Shown piece after piece: positions 25,064 through 33,741 of a stretch of 64,000 bases of DNA; positions within the stretch are counted from its first letter, which is position 1, and each line of letters opens with the position of its first letter. The DNA is taken from the NCBI RefSeq assembly GCF_965232925.1, contig NZ_CBDDRA010000012.1:95428-159427 (forward strand), read 5' to 3'. Source of the stretch: Tumidithrix helvetica (GTDB taxonomy: Bacteria > Cyanobacteriota > Cyanobacteriia > Pseudanabaenales > Pseudanabaenaceae). Made by a program: the position numbers and the translations under genes. The notes under the pieces are model-generated. The model searched no databases. It saw only the letters and a program-made list of their open reading frames with translations, and was not told the DNA's origin.

Positions 25064-26358
25064 TTGAGGAATCTTTTGACAACTCTGCCCTAAGCACCTC
25101 TTTAGTTGAAAGCATCAAACCAAGAGTCTCCATGCGCAATAGCCTTCGATCTTCCACGATCGATGGAGGTCTGGCGGCAGTCTTTAACAGCGTGACTGGT
25201 GGCGTTTTACTCAACAAATTTCTACTAGACCTTGGCGCTAATCCAGTGGAAATTGGTATGTTGTCTTCCGTGCCGATGCTGGCAAATCTTTTGCAACCCC
25301 TAGGAGCCCTGCTATCCAATCGCACCCATAGCCGTTGTTTCTATGGGCTGTGGATATTTCTACCTGCACGATTATTGTGGCTGTTGCTGCTTTTAGGCAT
25401 TATTTTTGACGCCGATCGCCCTAGGCAACTGGTGTACTTGACCCTAGCGTTAATATTTAGCTCCAATATTCTTGGGGCGTTAGGCAGTGCATCATGGATG
25501 ACTTGGCTTGCTGCCCTAGTACCCGCGCAATTACGGGGGCGCTACTATAGCGTTCGCTATCTTGTGAGTAATTTGGCTAGTCTACTCTGCTTACCGATCG
25601 CAAGTTTGGTAGTGTCGGAATGGAAAGAAGGAGAGATTGCAGGCTATGGCATTGTCTTGGGTGTTGGCATTGTGGCAGGGATAGTGAGCTTGGGCTGCCA
25701 GCAATTTATGGTGGATATCAATCCGCAGGAATGCCAACAGGAGAACCCTTCCCTATACAAGGATCTATCCGCTCTTTTTGGCGATCGCAACCTCGCGATC
25801 TTTCTGCTTTACGCTGCCCTATGGGGATTTGCCCTCAATCTCAGCGCTCCGTTTTTTAATCTTTATATGCTGGATGATTTGGGCTTAGAGGTAACTTGGG
25901 TCACTTTGTTTAATACCCTCTACATTGGCGCAAATATGGTGATGCTATTGGTCTGGGGACGACTGAGCGATCGCTTAGGCAACCGTCCCCTATTGCTATG
26001 TGCGGGAATTGCGATCGCTGCCACACCTCTATTCTGGCTGCTCACCAATACTGCGCCCTTGCAGGCACATTTATTTATCTATCTGGCTTTGTTCCATATC
26101 GTTTGGGGAGGAACTTGGAGCGCGATCGATCTCTGTAGCAATAATATCCAGATCGATATTGCACCGATGCAGTATCGGGCGACTTTTTTTGCAATTGCCG
26201 CAGCGAGCGCAGGAGTTAGCGGCGCTTTAGGCACAACCGCTGGTAGTTTCCTCGCTCAGTTCGCGCACTACGAAGGCTTGTGGGGTGTATTCTTTCTGTC
26301 TGCGATCGCCCGCGCGATCGCACTTATCCCGCTATTATTTGTGAAGGAGACAAGATAG
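25060..26358 (+). CDS. Major facilitator superfamily transporter
   Basis: I take ATG 25060 as the start (432 residues), since it overlaps the stop of the preceding small ORF; an upstream in-frame TTG at 25033 is less likely. The sequence is hydrophobic with about 11-12 helices. MFS loop signatures are visible: SNRTHSRCF between helices 2 and 3, and the second-half counterpart LVWGRLSDRLGNRPLLL. SSNILGALGSASWMTWLAALVPAQLRGRYYS resembles the branch of MFS proteins often annotated as sugar or xenobiotic permeases. The substrate cannot be told from the sequence. Confidence 0.82.
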   Translation: MIEESFDNSALSTSLVESIKPRVSMRNSLRSSTIDGGLAAVFNSVTGGVLLNKFLLDLGANPVEIGMLSSVPMLANLLQPLGALLSNRTHSRCFYGLWIFLPARLLWLLLLLGIIFDADRPRQLVYLTLALIFSSNILGALGSASWMTWLAALVPAQLRGRYYSVRYLVSNLASLLCLPIASLVVSEWKEGEIAGYGIVLGVGIVAGIVSLGCQQFMVDINPQECQQENPSLYKDLSALFGDRNLAIFLLYAALWGFALNLSAPFFNLYMLDDLGLEVTWVTLFNTLYIGANMVMLLVWGRLSDRLGNRPLLLCAGIAIAATPLFWLLTNTAPLQAHLFIYLALFHIVWGGTWSAIDLCSNNIQIDIAPMQYRATFFAIAAASAGVSGALGTTAGSFLAQFAHYEGLWGVFFLSAIARAIALIPLLFVKETR

Positions 26359-26392
26359 ACAACAGACGAATTCTCGCACCTTTTTTCTAGCG

Positions 26393-26490
26393 CAAATTCA
26401 AGAGAAATTGGTATGACTTCTCGAAGGGTAGGGTGGGGATGGTTGGAAGGTATGGCATTTCAGGTTTTCATCTCCCAAACTGATGGTTCC
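26393..26490. repeat. Intergenic repeats shared with the comF and paralogue-cluster upstream regions
   Basis: Bases 26393-26414 are a perfect 22-bp reverse complement of 41561-41582. Next to it, about 26436-26485 (GGCATTTCAGGTTTTCATCT region) resembles 55109-55158 at about three quarters identity. The gap 26359-26490 is otherwise non-coding. These are probably dispersed intergenic repeats of this genome. Confidence 0.5.
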
Positions 26491-27177
26491 CTAGGCATGG
26501 GGATAGTGAGAACGATGGAAAATTGCGGTCATTCTACTCGCGCCAAATGCTGTGCTTAAGCCATATAGCAACAATCCCGCAGGAATGCTCACAAAAGAAA
26601 CACCAATGCCAAGACCGCAGACCAGAGGAATCGCTAGGAAAGTTTTTTGAACTGACCGCACGATCCTGCGATCTAGTTCGGAATCGATGAGGCGATTTTG
26701 GCTAGACATATATTCCCAGTGCAAGTACTGAATTAAGCCTGTAATGAATAAATTTACCCCATAGACGATCGTGGCAGAATGATATTGCAGATTTTCTCCC
26801 AAGAGCGCTGTAGAAAAAGGAATCAAGGCAACAAACATCAAAAATAGAAGATTAAGCAGAATATGGTTGCGATCGGATCGTTTGACATAATGCGCCATCA
26901 TTTGATGCCCAAACCACAGCAATCCTAAAATAATAAAGCTCAAAAAATAAGCAAAGATCTTAGGACTAAGCGCAATTAACGCCTCGGTCAGTTTCAGATC
27001 GGAATCGGCATGGGGGGATTTGATCTCTAGTGCTAACAGCGTTAACACGATCGCAAAAGCCCCGTCAATAAGAGCTTCAACCCGCCGATTGCTGATATCG
27101 TCATCGACATATTCATAAGGAAACGTATTACGGGAACCTCTGAGCGAATTCATAATCCGAAGGATAAAGGGACGCAT
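26491..27177 (-). CDS. TMEM175 / DUF1211 family potassium channel-like protein
   Basis: This 228-residue protein has about six helices. The family signature is in helix 1: RRVEALIDGAFAIVLTLLALEIKSP, close to the R-x(3)-DG-FAI-T-L-LE pattern of TMEM175. Later helices include FAYFLSFIILGLLWFGHQMM and LLNLLFLMFVALIPFSTALL. Bacterial TMEM175 proteins are tetrameric K+ channels that lack the TVGYG filter. ATG 27177 or 27153 (MNSLRGSRN) could be the start. It lies at the 3' end of a same-strand run of small membrane genes. Confidence 0.83.
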   Translation of the reverse strand: MRPFILRIMNSLRGSRNTFPYEYVDDDISNRRVEALIDGAFAIVLTLLALEIKSPHADSDLKLTEALIALSPKIFAYFLSFIILGLLWFGHQMMAHYVKRSDRNHILLNLLFLMFVALIPFSTALLGENLQYHSATIVYGVNLFITGLIQYLHWEYMSSQNRLIDSELDRRIVRSVQKTFLAIPLVCGLGIGVSFVSIPAGLLLYGLSTAFGASRMTAIFHRSHYPHA

Positions 27178-27281
27178 GTGAGCCTAATGTTATTTGTTCA
27201 GTAGCGGCAGTTCATGATTATCCCTACGATTCTGGGCAAAAAAAGAATCTCCGATCTGTAATTTAGGAACGAAATATATCG

Positions 27282-27794
27282 CTACTTCTTTGCTGATGTA
27301 GCAGCTTGTTCCCAAGCATCTCGCACCGCATGTTTGGCTTTTTCCCAATGTATGCGCGTATCGCCGTGAGTGTTCTCATAATCGCGCCTTAGTTCGGGTT
27401 CGAGATCGTTGTAGCTTCGACCCGTATGAGCATAGTGAGCGTAACCTTCATAACCAATGCGATAGCCAGGTTGGTAGTCTTCATATTGCAAAGTTGGGTC
27501 AGCATAGGGACGAGTGGCGTAATTTTCGCGCCAATGATTATCTTCAAATGTAGGATTCACCCCTTCAGCCGTCTCTTTACCTGCCAATCCCCCAATCACC
27601 GAACCTACCAAGGCTCCCACGACTGCTCCGACCGGTCCACCGACTACGCCACCGACTACGGTTGCGATCGTGCCCGCTCCTGCGGCTCCCACTCCCGTCC
27701 CTAGGGGATGGGCTCCCGGTTCACCAGAAATGGGATCGCGATTTGCATCATTCCGATCGGCTTCAACTTCAACCATATCTTGATTACTATTCAT
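27282..27794 (-). CDS. Glycine-zipper protein
   Basis: In this 170-residue protein, residues about 32-75 form a Gly/Ala/Val-rich segment with GxxxG spacing (GTGVGAAGAGTIATVVGGVVGGPVGAVVGALVGSVIGGLAG), able to make a membrane hairpin. The C-terminal half is hydrophilic and Tyr-rich (ENYATRPYADPTLQYEDYQPGYRIGYEGYAHY, then a HGDTRIHWEKAKHAVRDAWE end). A similar layout is common in bacterial stress proteins of unknown role. An AGAGGAAA site precedes the ATG. Probably membrane or envelope located. Confidence 0.65.
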   Translation of the reverse strand: MNSNQDMVEVEADRNDANRDPISGEPGAHPLGTGVGAAGAGTIATVVGGVVGGPVGAVVGALVGSVIGGLAGKETAEGVNPTFEDNHWRENYATRPYADPTLQYEDYQPGYRIGYEGYAHYAHTGRSYNDLEPELRRDYENTHGDTRIHWEKAKHAVRDAWEQAATSAKK

Positions 27795-27847
27795 CTTGAT
27801 TTTCCTCTAAAGTGTTTGGTATGAGATGGAAGGGACTGTAAGATAAG

Positions 27848-28357
27848 TTATTTCTTACCGATCCACTTTGCCGCGATCGCTCCCAAAGCAGCACCAACGA
27901 TAGGATTGCTAAGAAACATAACTAGAGCAGGTCGATCCGCCAGTACATCATGAAAAATGTCAGGGTGAGCGTGATAGGCAAAACTAGCTAACTTGCTCAC
28001 ATCTTCAGCTTTCATCCGATTGGGATCGTGGGTAGTCAGATCCAATTGTTTTTCTAGATCCCGATCGCTTAGCCCCCTCTTCTTCAGGTTGTTTAAAAAC
28101 TCCTTTGCAACATTTTTCTGTTCGTTGGGCTTGATTTGAGCGATCGCTTTTTGCAACTCAGGTTCCATTTGTGCGGTTGGAATGCGATCGTGGTTGAAGA
28201 AGTTGCTGAAGAGGCTTCGCCGTTCTTCGCGTGAAGATCTTTGGGCAAAGTCATCAAAGCTCTGATACTGTTCGCCATCATCTGATAGGGGCTCTTTATC
28301 GCCCCCTGCCAAATCCTTCATCACTTGGCGTTTGTACTCATCACTAGTATTCGGCAT
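27848..28357 (-). CDS. Hypothetical 169-residue helical protein
   Basis: The protein is charged and helix-rich (FAQRSSREERRSLFSNFFNHDRIP, VAKEFLNNLKKRGLSDRDLEKQLDLTTHDPNRM). Its C-terminus is hydrophobic (PALVMFLSNPIVGAALGAIAAKWIGKK), which might be a short membrane tail. I do not recognise a family. It lies between the lipoprotein and the glycine-zipper gene on the same strand, with short gaps (32 and 53 bp), so an operon is likely. Confidence 0.55.
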   Translation of the reverse strand: MPNTSDEYKRQVMKDLAGGDKEPLSDDGEQYQSFDDFAQRSSREERRSLFSNFFNHDRIPTAQMEPELQKAIAQIKPNEQKNVAKEFLNNLKKRGLSDRDLEKQLDLTTHDPNRMKAEDVSKLASFAYHAHPDIFHDVLADRPALVMFLSNPIVGAALGAIAAKWIGKK

Positions 28358-28389
28358 ATTCTCTCTTGGTTTTTCTAATAGTCAATCTC

Positions 28390-28827
28390 TCAGCTAGGCT
28401 GCTGATATTCAATTTGCTTTGACTGGGTATCGTAATGAGCGGTGAGAATCAACTGTTTATCTGGTGCATAGACTAAAACCGTAAAGTCGCGATCGGGAAA
28501 GTTATGGCGAAAGCCCTGAGTTAAGGATTTTGCCAGAGTCTTTACATCGCTGGGTAAAACCTTAGGTGAAATCACAACTCCCAATTTGTTGTTGTCACGC
28601 ACATAGACATCTTTAATTAAGCCTTGGCTAGTTTTAATTACCCAATCGCCAAAGTTCTGTCCTTGGGCAGAGTTGCCCCTAGCTAACTGTTCATACTCTG
28701 CAGGTTGATTTGTGGCGATCGAACGAACGGATTGAGTTGTACTCGCTCCACAGGCAGTCGTAAAAATTAGGATAAAAGCTAGAGCGAATGCAGAGAAGAG
28801 CTTACGAGCATTTTGAGGGAAGTTCAT
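28390..28827 (-). CDS. Small lipoprotein
   Basis: The 145-residue product has a signal peptide with a lipobox: ARKLFSAFALAFILIFTTACGAS, with the lipidation cysteine near residue 26. The mature part (RGNSAQGQNFGDWVIKTSQGLIKDVYVRDNNKLGVVISPKVLPSDVKTLAKSLTQGF) has an alpha/beta pattern and no recognised domain. It should be anchored to a periplasmic face of a membrane. It starts 9 bp after the holin-like gene's stop and is probably co-transcribed. Confidence 0.68.
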   Translation of the reverse strand: MNFPQNARKLFSAFALAFILIFTTACGASTTQSVRSIATNQPAEYEQLARGNSAQGQNFGDWVIKTSQGLIKDVYVRDNNKLGVVISPKVLPSDVKTLAKSLTQGFRHNFPDRDFTVLVYAPDKQLILTAHYDTQSKQIEYQQPS

Positions 28828-28836
28828 TGTTCATTC

Positions 28837-29211
28837 CTAAGATTTAGTAGAATTAGATTTTTCTGTTCCTCTTTCGGCAAAGTATTTGTTTAAGAAAGTA
28901 CTGGCAAAAGATAGGATAACGGGAGCAAGGATGAATGCCAAAAGCCCATTCATACTGAACCCAGGCACGAGAATTGAAGCTAGCCACAGACAAAATCCAT
29001 TGATCACTAAAGAGAAAGCACCCAAAGTTAAAAAAGTGAGAGGAAGCGACAAAACCGAAAGCACGGGTCTAATCGAAGAGTTAACTAGTCCAATCACGAT
29101 CGCTGCCAACATCGCTGAGGGAAAGTTGGCAATGTCTACGCCTGGCACAATAATGTCAACCACAAGTAGACTTAAGGCAGTTGCCAAAATGGTAAAAAAG
29201 TATCCGAGCAT
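28837..29211 (-). CDS. Phage-holin-family four-helix membrane protein (PF04020-like)
   Basis: The 124-residue product consists of four hydrophobic helices with the family pattern: LATALSLLVVDIIVPGVDI, AAIVIGLVNSSIRPVLSVLSLPLTFLTLGAFSLVINGFCLWLASILVPGF, then a last helix. The N-S-I-R-P-V-L and L-T-F-L-T-L-G blocks are diagnostic of the cyanobacterial PF04020 proteins (YvlD-like), whose role is unknown and is not lysis as far as is known. An AGGAGAAA site precedes the ATG. Confidence 0.85.
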   Translation of the reverse strand: MLGYFFTILATALSLLVVDIIVPGVDIANFPSAMLAAIVIGLVNSSIRPVLSVLSLPLTFLTLGAFSLVINGFCLWLASILVPGFSMNGLLAFILAPVILSFASTFLNKYFAERGTEKSNSTKS

Positions 29212-29236
29212 ATTTTTCTCCTAATAAATTTCGTAG

Positions 29237-29416
29237 TTAGTTATTTGTCGTTTGTTCTTGATGCTTAGTAATCGCCCACACAGCATGGATGCTTCCAGGT
29301 ACCCAACCTAATAAGGTCAGCCCAATGTTGATTAACAAGGCGCTACTGAACCCATAGGACAGAAAAACGCCCACGGGAGGCACAACAATTCCCAAAATAA
29401 TTTGAAGTATTTTCAT
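29237..29416 (-). CDS. YqaE/Pmp3 family small membrane protein
   Basis: A 59-codon frame, ATG at 29416 and TAA at 29237-29239: MKILQIILGIVVPPVGVFL, then LLINIGLTLLGWVPGSIHAVWAI and a polar tail. PPVGVFL and the L-x(3)-GW-PG-IHA motif are the Pmp3/YqaE signature. These two-helix plasma-membrane proteins are linked to salt and cold stress tolerance through membrane potential. It lies 25 bp upstream of the holin-like gene on the same strand. Confidence 0.88.
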   Translation of the reverse strand: MKILQIILGIVVPPVGVFLSYGFSSALLINIGLTLLGWVPGSIHAVWAITKHQEQTTNN

Positions 29417-29449
29417 CGTTAATTTCCTAAGTAATTTCCGTGACCTTAA

Positions 29450-30214
29450 TCAGCGCTTAGCTTTTCTACCCTGCCAAAGGGCTTGAAGCGTCGCTTTTAA
29501 TTGCTCTTTCACCTCGTGCTCTTTGCGAGCAATTACCGTACCCAGATCGCCCAGATCGCTCTCAAGTTCTGATTGCTTTTGCTGTAAGGGTAAAGTTTCA
29601 CTCGCTTCTGCTTCGGTTTTGGTCTTTTGATACCAAGTTTTGGCATTTTCCCATTGGTGTTTGACTTCACCGTAGCGATCGCCATAACGAGCTAGTAGCT
29701 TCTCATCCAAGCTTTCCAATTGGGATTTGAGCTTGAGATATTGTTGCTGAAACTTGACTGAATCATGGTTTTCTCTCACGGTGCTAACCGCTTGACCAAC
29801 TGCCGACTTCATCGAGTCCTCAGGTGCGTTGGCATCGATATTAATCAGGACAATCCCAACTTCTCGATCCAATTGTTTTTGTTGCTCATCAATCTGAGCT
29901 TGAATTTCTTGTAATTTTGCGCGTTGCCGATCGATTTCTTGCTGTCTTTGATGAATACCTCCCTCGATCGCTCCTTGAATAGAGGCTGTTATTTCTTCAG
30001 TGTCATGCTGTCCTCTTCCTTTCAAATCGGCAATCATGGCAGAAACTGCATCTTTGACAATCAGACCAATCTCCCCTGTACCTTCTTTTAATTCCGAGAT
30101 CGTTTGAGAAACTGCATCTCTGACAATTTCTCGAATGTTGTCAACTCTCAGTTTCCCCTTTCCCTTTGCCTGTTCAAGGTTGGTATTGATTTTTTGTCCA
30201 ATTGGTTCAGACAT
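29450..30214 (-). CDS. Hypothetical coiled-coil protein
   Basis: The start is taken at ATG 30214 (MSEPIGQKINTN, 254 residues), although an in-frame TTG at 30229 is possible. Two amphipathic repeats (VDNIREIVRDAVSQTISELKEGTGE and IGLIVKDAVSAMIADLKGRG) are followed by a long coiled coil (RQQEIDRQRAKLQEIQAQIDEQQKQLDREV) and a second helical region (SQLESLDEKLLARYGDRYGEVKHQWENAKTWYQK). I recognise no family. The sequence suggests an elongated structural or membrane-surface protein. It is the upstream member of the small-gene run toward 26491. Confidence 0.58.
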   Translation of the reverse strand: MSEPIGQKINTNLEQAKGKGKLRVDNIREIVRDAVSQTISELKEGTGEIGLIVKDAVSAMIADLKGRGQHDTEEITASIQGAIEGGIHQRQQEIDRQRAKLQEIQAQIDEQQKQLDREVGIVLINIDANAPEDSMKSAVGQAVSTVRENHDSVKFQQQYLKLKSQLESLDEKLLARYGDRYGEVKHQWENAKTWYQKTKTEAEASETLPLQQKQSELESDLGDLGTVIARKEHEVKEQLKATLQALWQGRKAKR

Positions 30215-30259
30215 GGTTTGTATATCCAAATTTTTTGTGGAGTATGAATTAGCTCGGGT

Positions 30260-30295
30260 CTAGGATACATTCGCACTGGTGCGAATGTATCCTAG
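30260..30295. promoter_or_regulatory. 36-bp near-perfect palindrome upstream of the coiled-coil gene
   Basis: CTAGGATACATTCGCAC (30260-30276) and its exact complement (30279-30295) surround TG. It lies 46 bp upstream of the coiled-coil gene start and 60 bp after the ferritin-like gene. It could be an operator for the downstream run or an intrinsic hairpin ending the ferritin transcript. A T run is absent, which weakens the terminator reading. Confidence 0.45.
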
Positions 30296-30355
30296 GAGAG
30301 GAATGTGCTACTTTCGTTTTTTGTAACACATCCCTTGATTGAATCCCAACAGGAT

Positions 30356-31252
30356 TTACCATAGCCCCTGAACAGGTGCAGGTTGACCGCTTGGAGTCTC
30401 CGATGGACTGGGAACCGTTGACGATGGTTGCGTGGTTAAAATTGGATTAACCAATGCCATGACTTCCTCTTTGGTTGCATATCCGTCAAATGCCTCAGAA
30501 CTGAAGGGAATAGGGGAATCACCACGATTTTCGTTGTAAATTACCTCACTGGCATCTCTAATCCAAGGACGCACATCGTTACCCAGTAACGTTTGTCTCA
30601 AGAAGCGGATACCTGCGGCATGGCGAGCTTCCACCGAATGAATCTCTAAGGCTGCAGCCAGCACCGTTTTACCTGATTCACCTGCCATCAGTAAATTTTG
30701 TACCTGTCCTTTGTAAGCAGCGACTCCTAGATCCTCAACATATTGTCCTGCAAGCAGGAGGTCAGCAGGATTGGCAAAGGGGTCGCGATTTAAAATAGCA
30801 CTGTAATTTGGATTGGCTGGAATGGCGATCTCATCAGGGTTACCTCCTAGTGAGCGCAACACAGATGAGAGGTCAGTAACATGTTGCATTTCATCCTCAC
30901 CATAGGAAGCCAGCAATGCTTTTGCGACATCAGGAACTCCTGTTAGAGAACCACTTTGCGTCGCGGTAATGGCGTGACGATAAAAATCAGCTTCCAGCTT
31001 TTCTAAGGTCAGGGCATATTCCACTACCTGCTGGGGTGTGAGGATATCGCTCTGAGTTGTACTTTGAGCGTAGGCAGAAACAGTTGGAGCAAAGGCTAAG
31101 GAGAGCAGAAAAATTAACACGGCATATTTCGCAGAAGCTAGGATACTGTGAAAAGTTTGGCTCAATCGGCTGAGTAGATTGCTAAAGAAGTGGTGATAAG
31201 GCAAGAAAGTTATTCCTGTTGGTTGCGCGATCGCGTTAAAAAAGAGTTTCAT
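30356..31252 (-). CDS. Exported ferritin-like domain protein (PF13668-like)
   Basis: The 298-residue product has a long N-terminus and a secretory helix (AKYAVLIFLLSLAFAPTVSAYAQS) ending near residue 63. A ferritin-like bundle follows: VVEYALTLEKLEADFYRHAI, SYGEDEMQHVTDLSSVL, LAGQYVEDLGVAAYKGQV and ALEIHSVEARHAAGIRFL, with E-E-xxH and E-E-xxH type metal-binding pairs. The C-terminus is Pro/Ser-rich. AAGGAG precedes the ATG. Members are often called desiccation- or stress-related; metal storage or oxidase activity is inferred. A paralogue is directly upstream. Confidence 0.82.
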   Translation of the reverse strand: MKLFFNAIAQPTGITFLPYHHFFSNLLSRLSQTFHSILASAKYAVLIFLLSLAFAPTVSAYAQSTTQSDILTPQQVVEYALTLEKLEADFYRHAITATQSGSLTGVPDVAKALLASYGEDEMQHVTDLSSVLRSLGGNPDEIAIPANPNYSAILNRDPFANPADLLLAGQYVEDLGVAAYKGQVQNLLMAGESGKTVLAAALEIHSVEARHAAGIRFLRQTLLGNDVRPWIRDASEVIYNENRGDSPIPFSSEAFDGYATKEEVMALVNPILTTQPSSTVPSPSETPSGQPAPVQGLW

Positions 31253-31270
31253 AGTTCAAGATCTCCTTGG

Positions 31271-32011
31271 TTAAGCGACTAACGAACCGTTAATCGAGTT
31301 GTTCAATATTCCGAATGAGCTAACCACAGAGACGATCTGCTTCGGCGTGTACAACTCGTCGTAAGCACGACCTTTAAATGGATTCAGATTTGTTTGCAGG
31401 TCAGCATTTCTGATCGGACGTTCGTTGTCTGATTCGGTAGTGGGTCGTCCCAAAAGGGCTCTCATTCCTGCGGCATGACGAGCTTCGACAGAAACAATAG
31501 AACCTGCTGCCAGAATATAGGTTGGGTTGGTCAAGCTTGGTCCTGCACCGTTATAGGCATGGATGCCCAAGTCTTCTAACGTAACTGCTGTATTTAAGAT
31601 TTTGTTGCGATCGCTGAGTAGCATACTTAGTCCCTGACGGTTGAAACTCAGATCGCTAGTTTGAAACGTGGCATTATTTCCTAAGACACCGCGTAGGAAC
31701 TTAACATGGGCGGCTTCATGGTTGCCCAATGCACTCAAATAATCGAGTTCTTTGGCATCAGTGATTTGGTTACTCTTAATTACGGCTGGATAAAATGCTG
31801 CCTCCAGTTCCTCTAATAACAGAGCAAAGTTGAGAATGCCAAAATCATCCGCGTTAAAAGTCAGCATCTTCATACTGCTTCCGGGTTGAGCCATTAATGC
31901 TTGAGGAACTCCTGTCAGCATTGCTGTGCCCAAACTAACAAGTCCCCACTTCATCAAAGTACGACGTGAAGCAAGAGAACTTTTTCTCAAAAGTAAGTCT
32001 GGAAAAGTCAT
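31271..32011 (-). CDS. Tat-exported ferritin-like domain protein (PF13668-like)
   Basis: This 246-residue protein begins with a twin-arginine signal (SSLASRRTLMKWGLVSLGTAMLTGVPQALMAQ), which implies export after folding, perhaps with metal bound. The bundle shows FALLLEELEAAFYPAVI, LGNHEAAHVKFLRGVLG, AVTLEDLGIHAYNGAGP and IVSVEARHAAGMRALL, the same four Glu/His helices as in the following gene, 18 bp downstream. Together they form a two-gene unit. The different export signals (Tat here, Sec-like in the partner) are a point of interest. Confidence 0.85.
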   Translation of the reverse strand: MTFPDLLLRKSSLASRRTLMKWGLVSLGTAMLTGVPQALMAQPGSSMKMLTFNADDFGILNFALLLEELEAAFYPAVIKSNQITDAKELDYLSALGNHEAAHVKFLRGVLGNNATFQTSDLSFNRQGLSMLLSDRNKILNTAVTLEDLGIHAYNGAGPSLTNPTYILAAGSIVSVEARHAAGMRALLGRPTTESDNERPIRNADLQTNLNPFKGRAYDELYTPKQIVSVVSSFGILNNSINGSLVA

Positions 32012-32262
32012 AGTGGTTATCCCTGTAAATGTTATCCAAACATTCTTGTGGTTTTGAGATGATTTCTAAAATCTCAAAGTGTTTGTAACTTTAGAGAATG
32101 ACATGCCTATGATTGAAATCGTGTAACAGTAAATGTGTGAATAGTCATGACTGTATACTTTGTCCAAATACTTTTCAAATCTTAATCCTTGTAGAACATG
32201 GAAAGATGTATAGGCTTAATTCAGAACTTTGAGCGAACTCTGAATCAATTTTATCCCAAATA

Positions 32263-32298
32263 TAAAGCCCCTCTTCCAAAGTAAGAAGAGGGGCTTTA
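32263..32298 (-). terminator. Intrinsic terminator of thiC
   Basis: TAAAGCCCCTCTTC (32263-32276) and GAAGAGGGGCTTTA (32285-32298) form a 14-bp GC-rich stem with an 8-nt loop, 39 bp after the thiC stop on the minus strand. The gap 32012-32262 shows no gene; it separates thiC from the ferritin-like pair and presumably contains the latter's promoter. Confidence 0.75.
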
Positions 32299-32336
32299 TT
32301 AAGACGATAGACCGATCTCAAACGGGAAAGAATGAA

Positions 32337-33719
32337 TTATGCTTGCGCGACAGGTTCCCTAGCAAGGAACTTCTCTAGCTCCGTGAGAGCATCCGCATCT
32401 ACCTTGGTCTGCATTGGACAGAATTTAGGCCCACACATAGAACAAAACTCAGCGGTTTTGTAAATGTCGGCAGGCAGGGATTCGTCGTGATATTCCTTCG
32501 CCCGTTCTGGATCGAGAGATAGCTCAAACTGACGATTCCAGTCAAAGTTATAACGAGCGCGGGAAAGTTCGTCATCGCGATCGCGTGCGCCAGGGCGATG
32601 ACGGGCAATATCCGCAGCATGGGCGGCAATTTTATAAGCAATCAAGCCGTTACGCACATCTTCAGCATTGGGAAGTCCTAAATGTTCTTTAGGTGTGACG
32701 TAGCAAAGCATTGCCGTACCATACCAACCTGCCATCGCTGCCCCGATCGCACTGGTGATGTGATCGTAGCCTGGAGCAATGTCTGTAACCAGAGGTCCTA
32801 GCACGTAAAAAGGAGCTTCAGAGCATTCTTCCATTTGCTTGCGCACGTTAAATTCAATCTGATCCATCGGTACGTGACCGGGACCTTCAACCATGACTTG
32901 AATATCATGTTCCCACGCGCGACGAGTCAGCTTACCGAGGGTTTTGAGTTCGGCTAACTGCGCCTCATCCGAGGCATCGTGCGTGCAGCCAGGACGCAGA
33001 GAATCTCCTAAGCTGAACGACACATCATAGCGCTTAAAGATTTCGATAATGTCACCAAAGTGGGTGTAGAGAGGATTTTGCTTGTGGTGATGCAACATCC
33101 ATCGCGCCAGAATACCGCCACCACGGGAAACAATGCCTGTAAGCCGATTTCTGACGAGAGGCAAATGCTCGATCAAAATGCCAGCATGGATAGTCTGATA
33201 GTCAACCCCTTGCTGTGCTTGCTTTTCAATGATGTGCAAGAAATCCTCTGGAGCAAGATTCTCGATATTGCCGTGGACGCTTTCTAAAGCTTGGTAGATG
33301 GGTACTGTACCGATGGGCACGGGCGAAGCATTGATGATTGCAGTACGAATTTCGTCAAGATTGCCGCCACCTGTGGACAAGTCCATCACGGTGTCCGCAC
33401 CATACTTCACGGCTAGATTTAGCTTTGCGACTTCTTCACTTAAGTCTGAGACATTGGGCGATGCCCCGATATTGGCATTGACTTTGCACTTAGAAGCAAT
33501 CCCGATCGTCATCGGCTCTAAGTTGGTATGGTTTTTATTGGCTGGAATAATCGCCCGACCTCTGGCGACCTCTGAACGTATCAGTTCAACGGGCAAATTT
33601 TCTCGCCAAGCCACATAGTACATTTCTTCTGTGATGTCTCCTTGACGAGCACAGTGCATTTGAGTGCCACGATATGCCCCACGACGAGTTGGAGCAGAAT
33701 GATTGCTTGATCCAGTCAT
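32337..33719 (-). CDS. thiC: Phosphomethylpyrimidine synthase ThiC
   Basis: The 460-residue product is at the length of the cyanobacterial/plant core enzyme without the E. coli N-terminal extension. Conserved blocks are NANIGASPNVSD, GADTVMDLSTGG, GDSLRPGCTHDASD, MVEGPGHVPMDQIE and the C-terminal cluster motif CSMCGPKFC, whose cysteines bind the 4Fe-4S cluster that cleaves SAM. It converts aminoimidazole ribotide to HMP-phosphate for thiamine. An AAGGAAAT site lies upstream of ATG 33719. It is controlled by the TPP riboswitch directly upstream and ends at a clear terminator. Confidence 0.97.
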   Translation of the reverse strand: MTGSSNHSAPTRRGAYRGTQMHCARQGDITEEMYYVAWRENLPVELIRSEVARGRAIIPANKNHTNLEPMTIGIASKCKVNANIGASPNVSDLSEEVAKLNLAVKYGADTVMDLSTGGGNLDEIRTAIINASPVPIGTVPIYQALESVHGNIENLAPEDFLHIIEKQAQQGVDYQTIHAGILIEHLPLVRNRLTGIVSRGGGILARWMLHHHKQNPLYTHFGDIIEIFKRYDVSFSLGDSLRPGCTHDASDEAQLAELKTLGKLTRRAWEHDIQVMVEGPGHVPMDQIEFNVRKQMEECSEAPFYVLGPLVTDIAPGYDHITSAIGAAMAGWYGTAMLCYVTPKEHLGLPNAEDVRNGLIAYKIAAHAADIARHRPGARDRDDELSRARYNFDWNRQFELSLDPERAKEYHDESLPADIYKTAEFCSMCGPKFCPMQTKVDADALTELEKFLAREPVAQA

Positions 33720-33741
33720 AAAATTTAGAATTTCCTTAATT

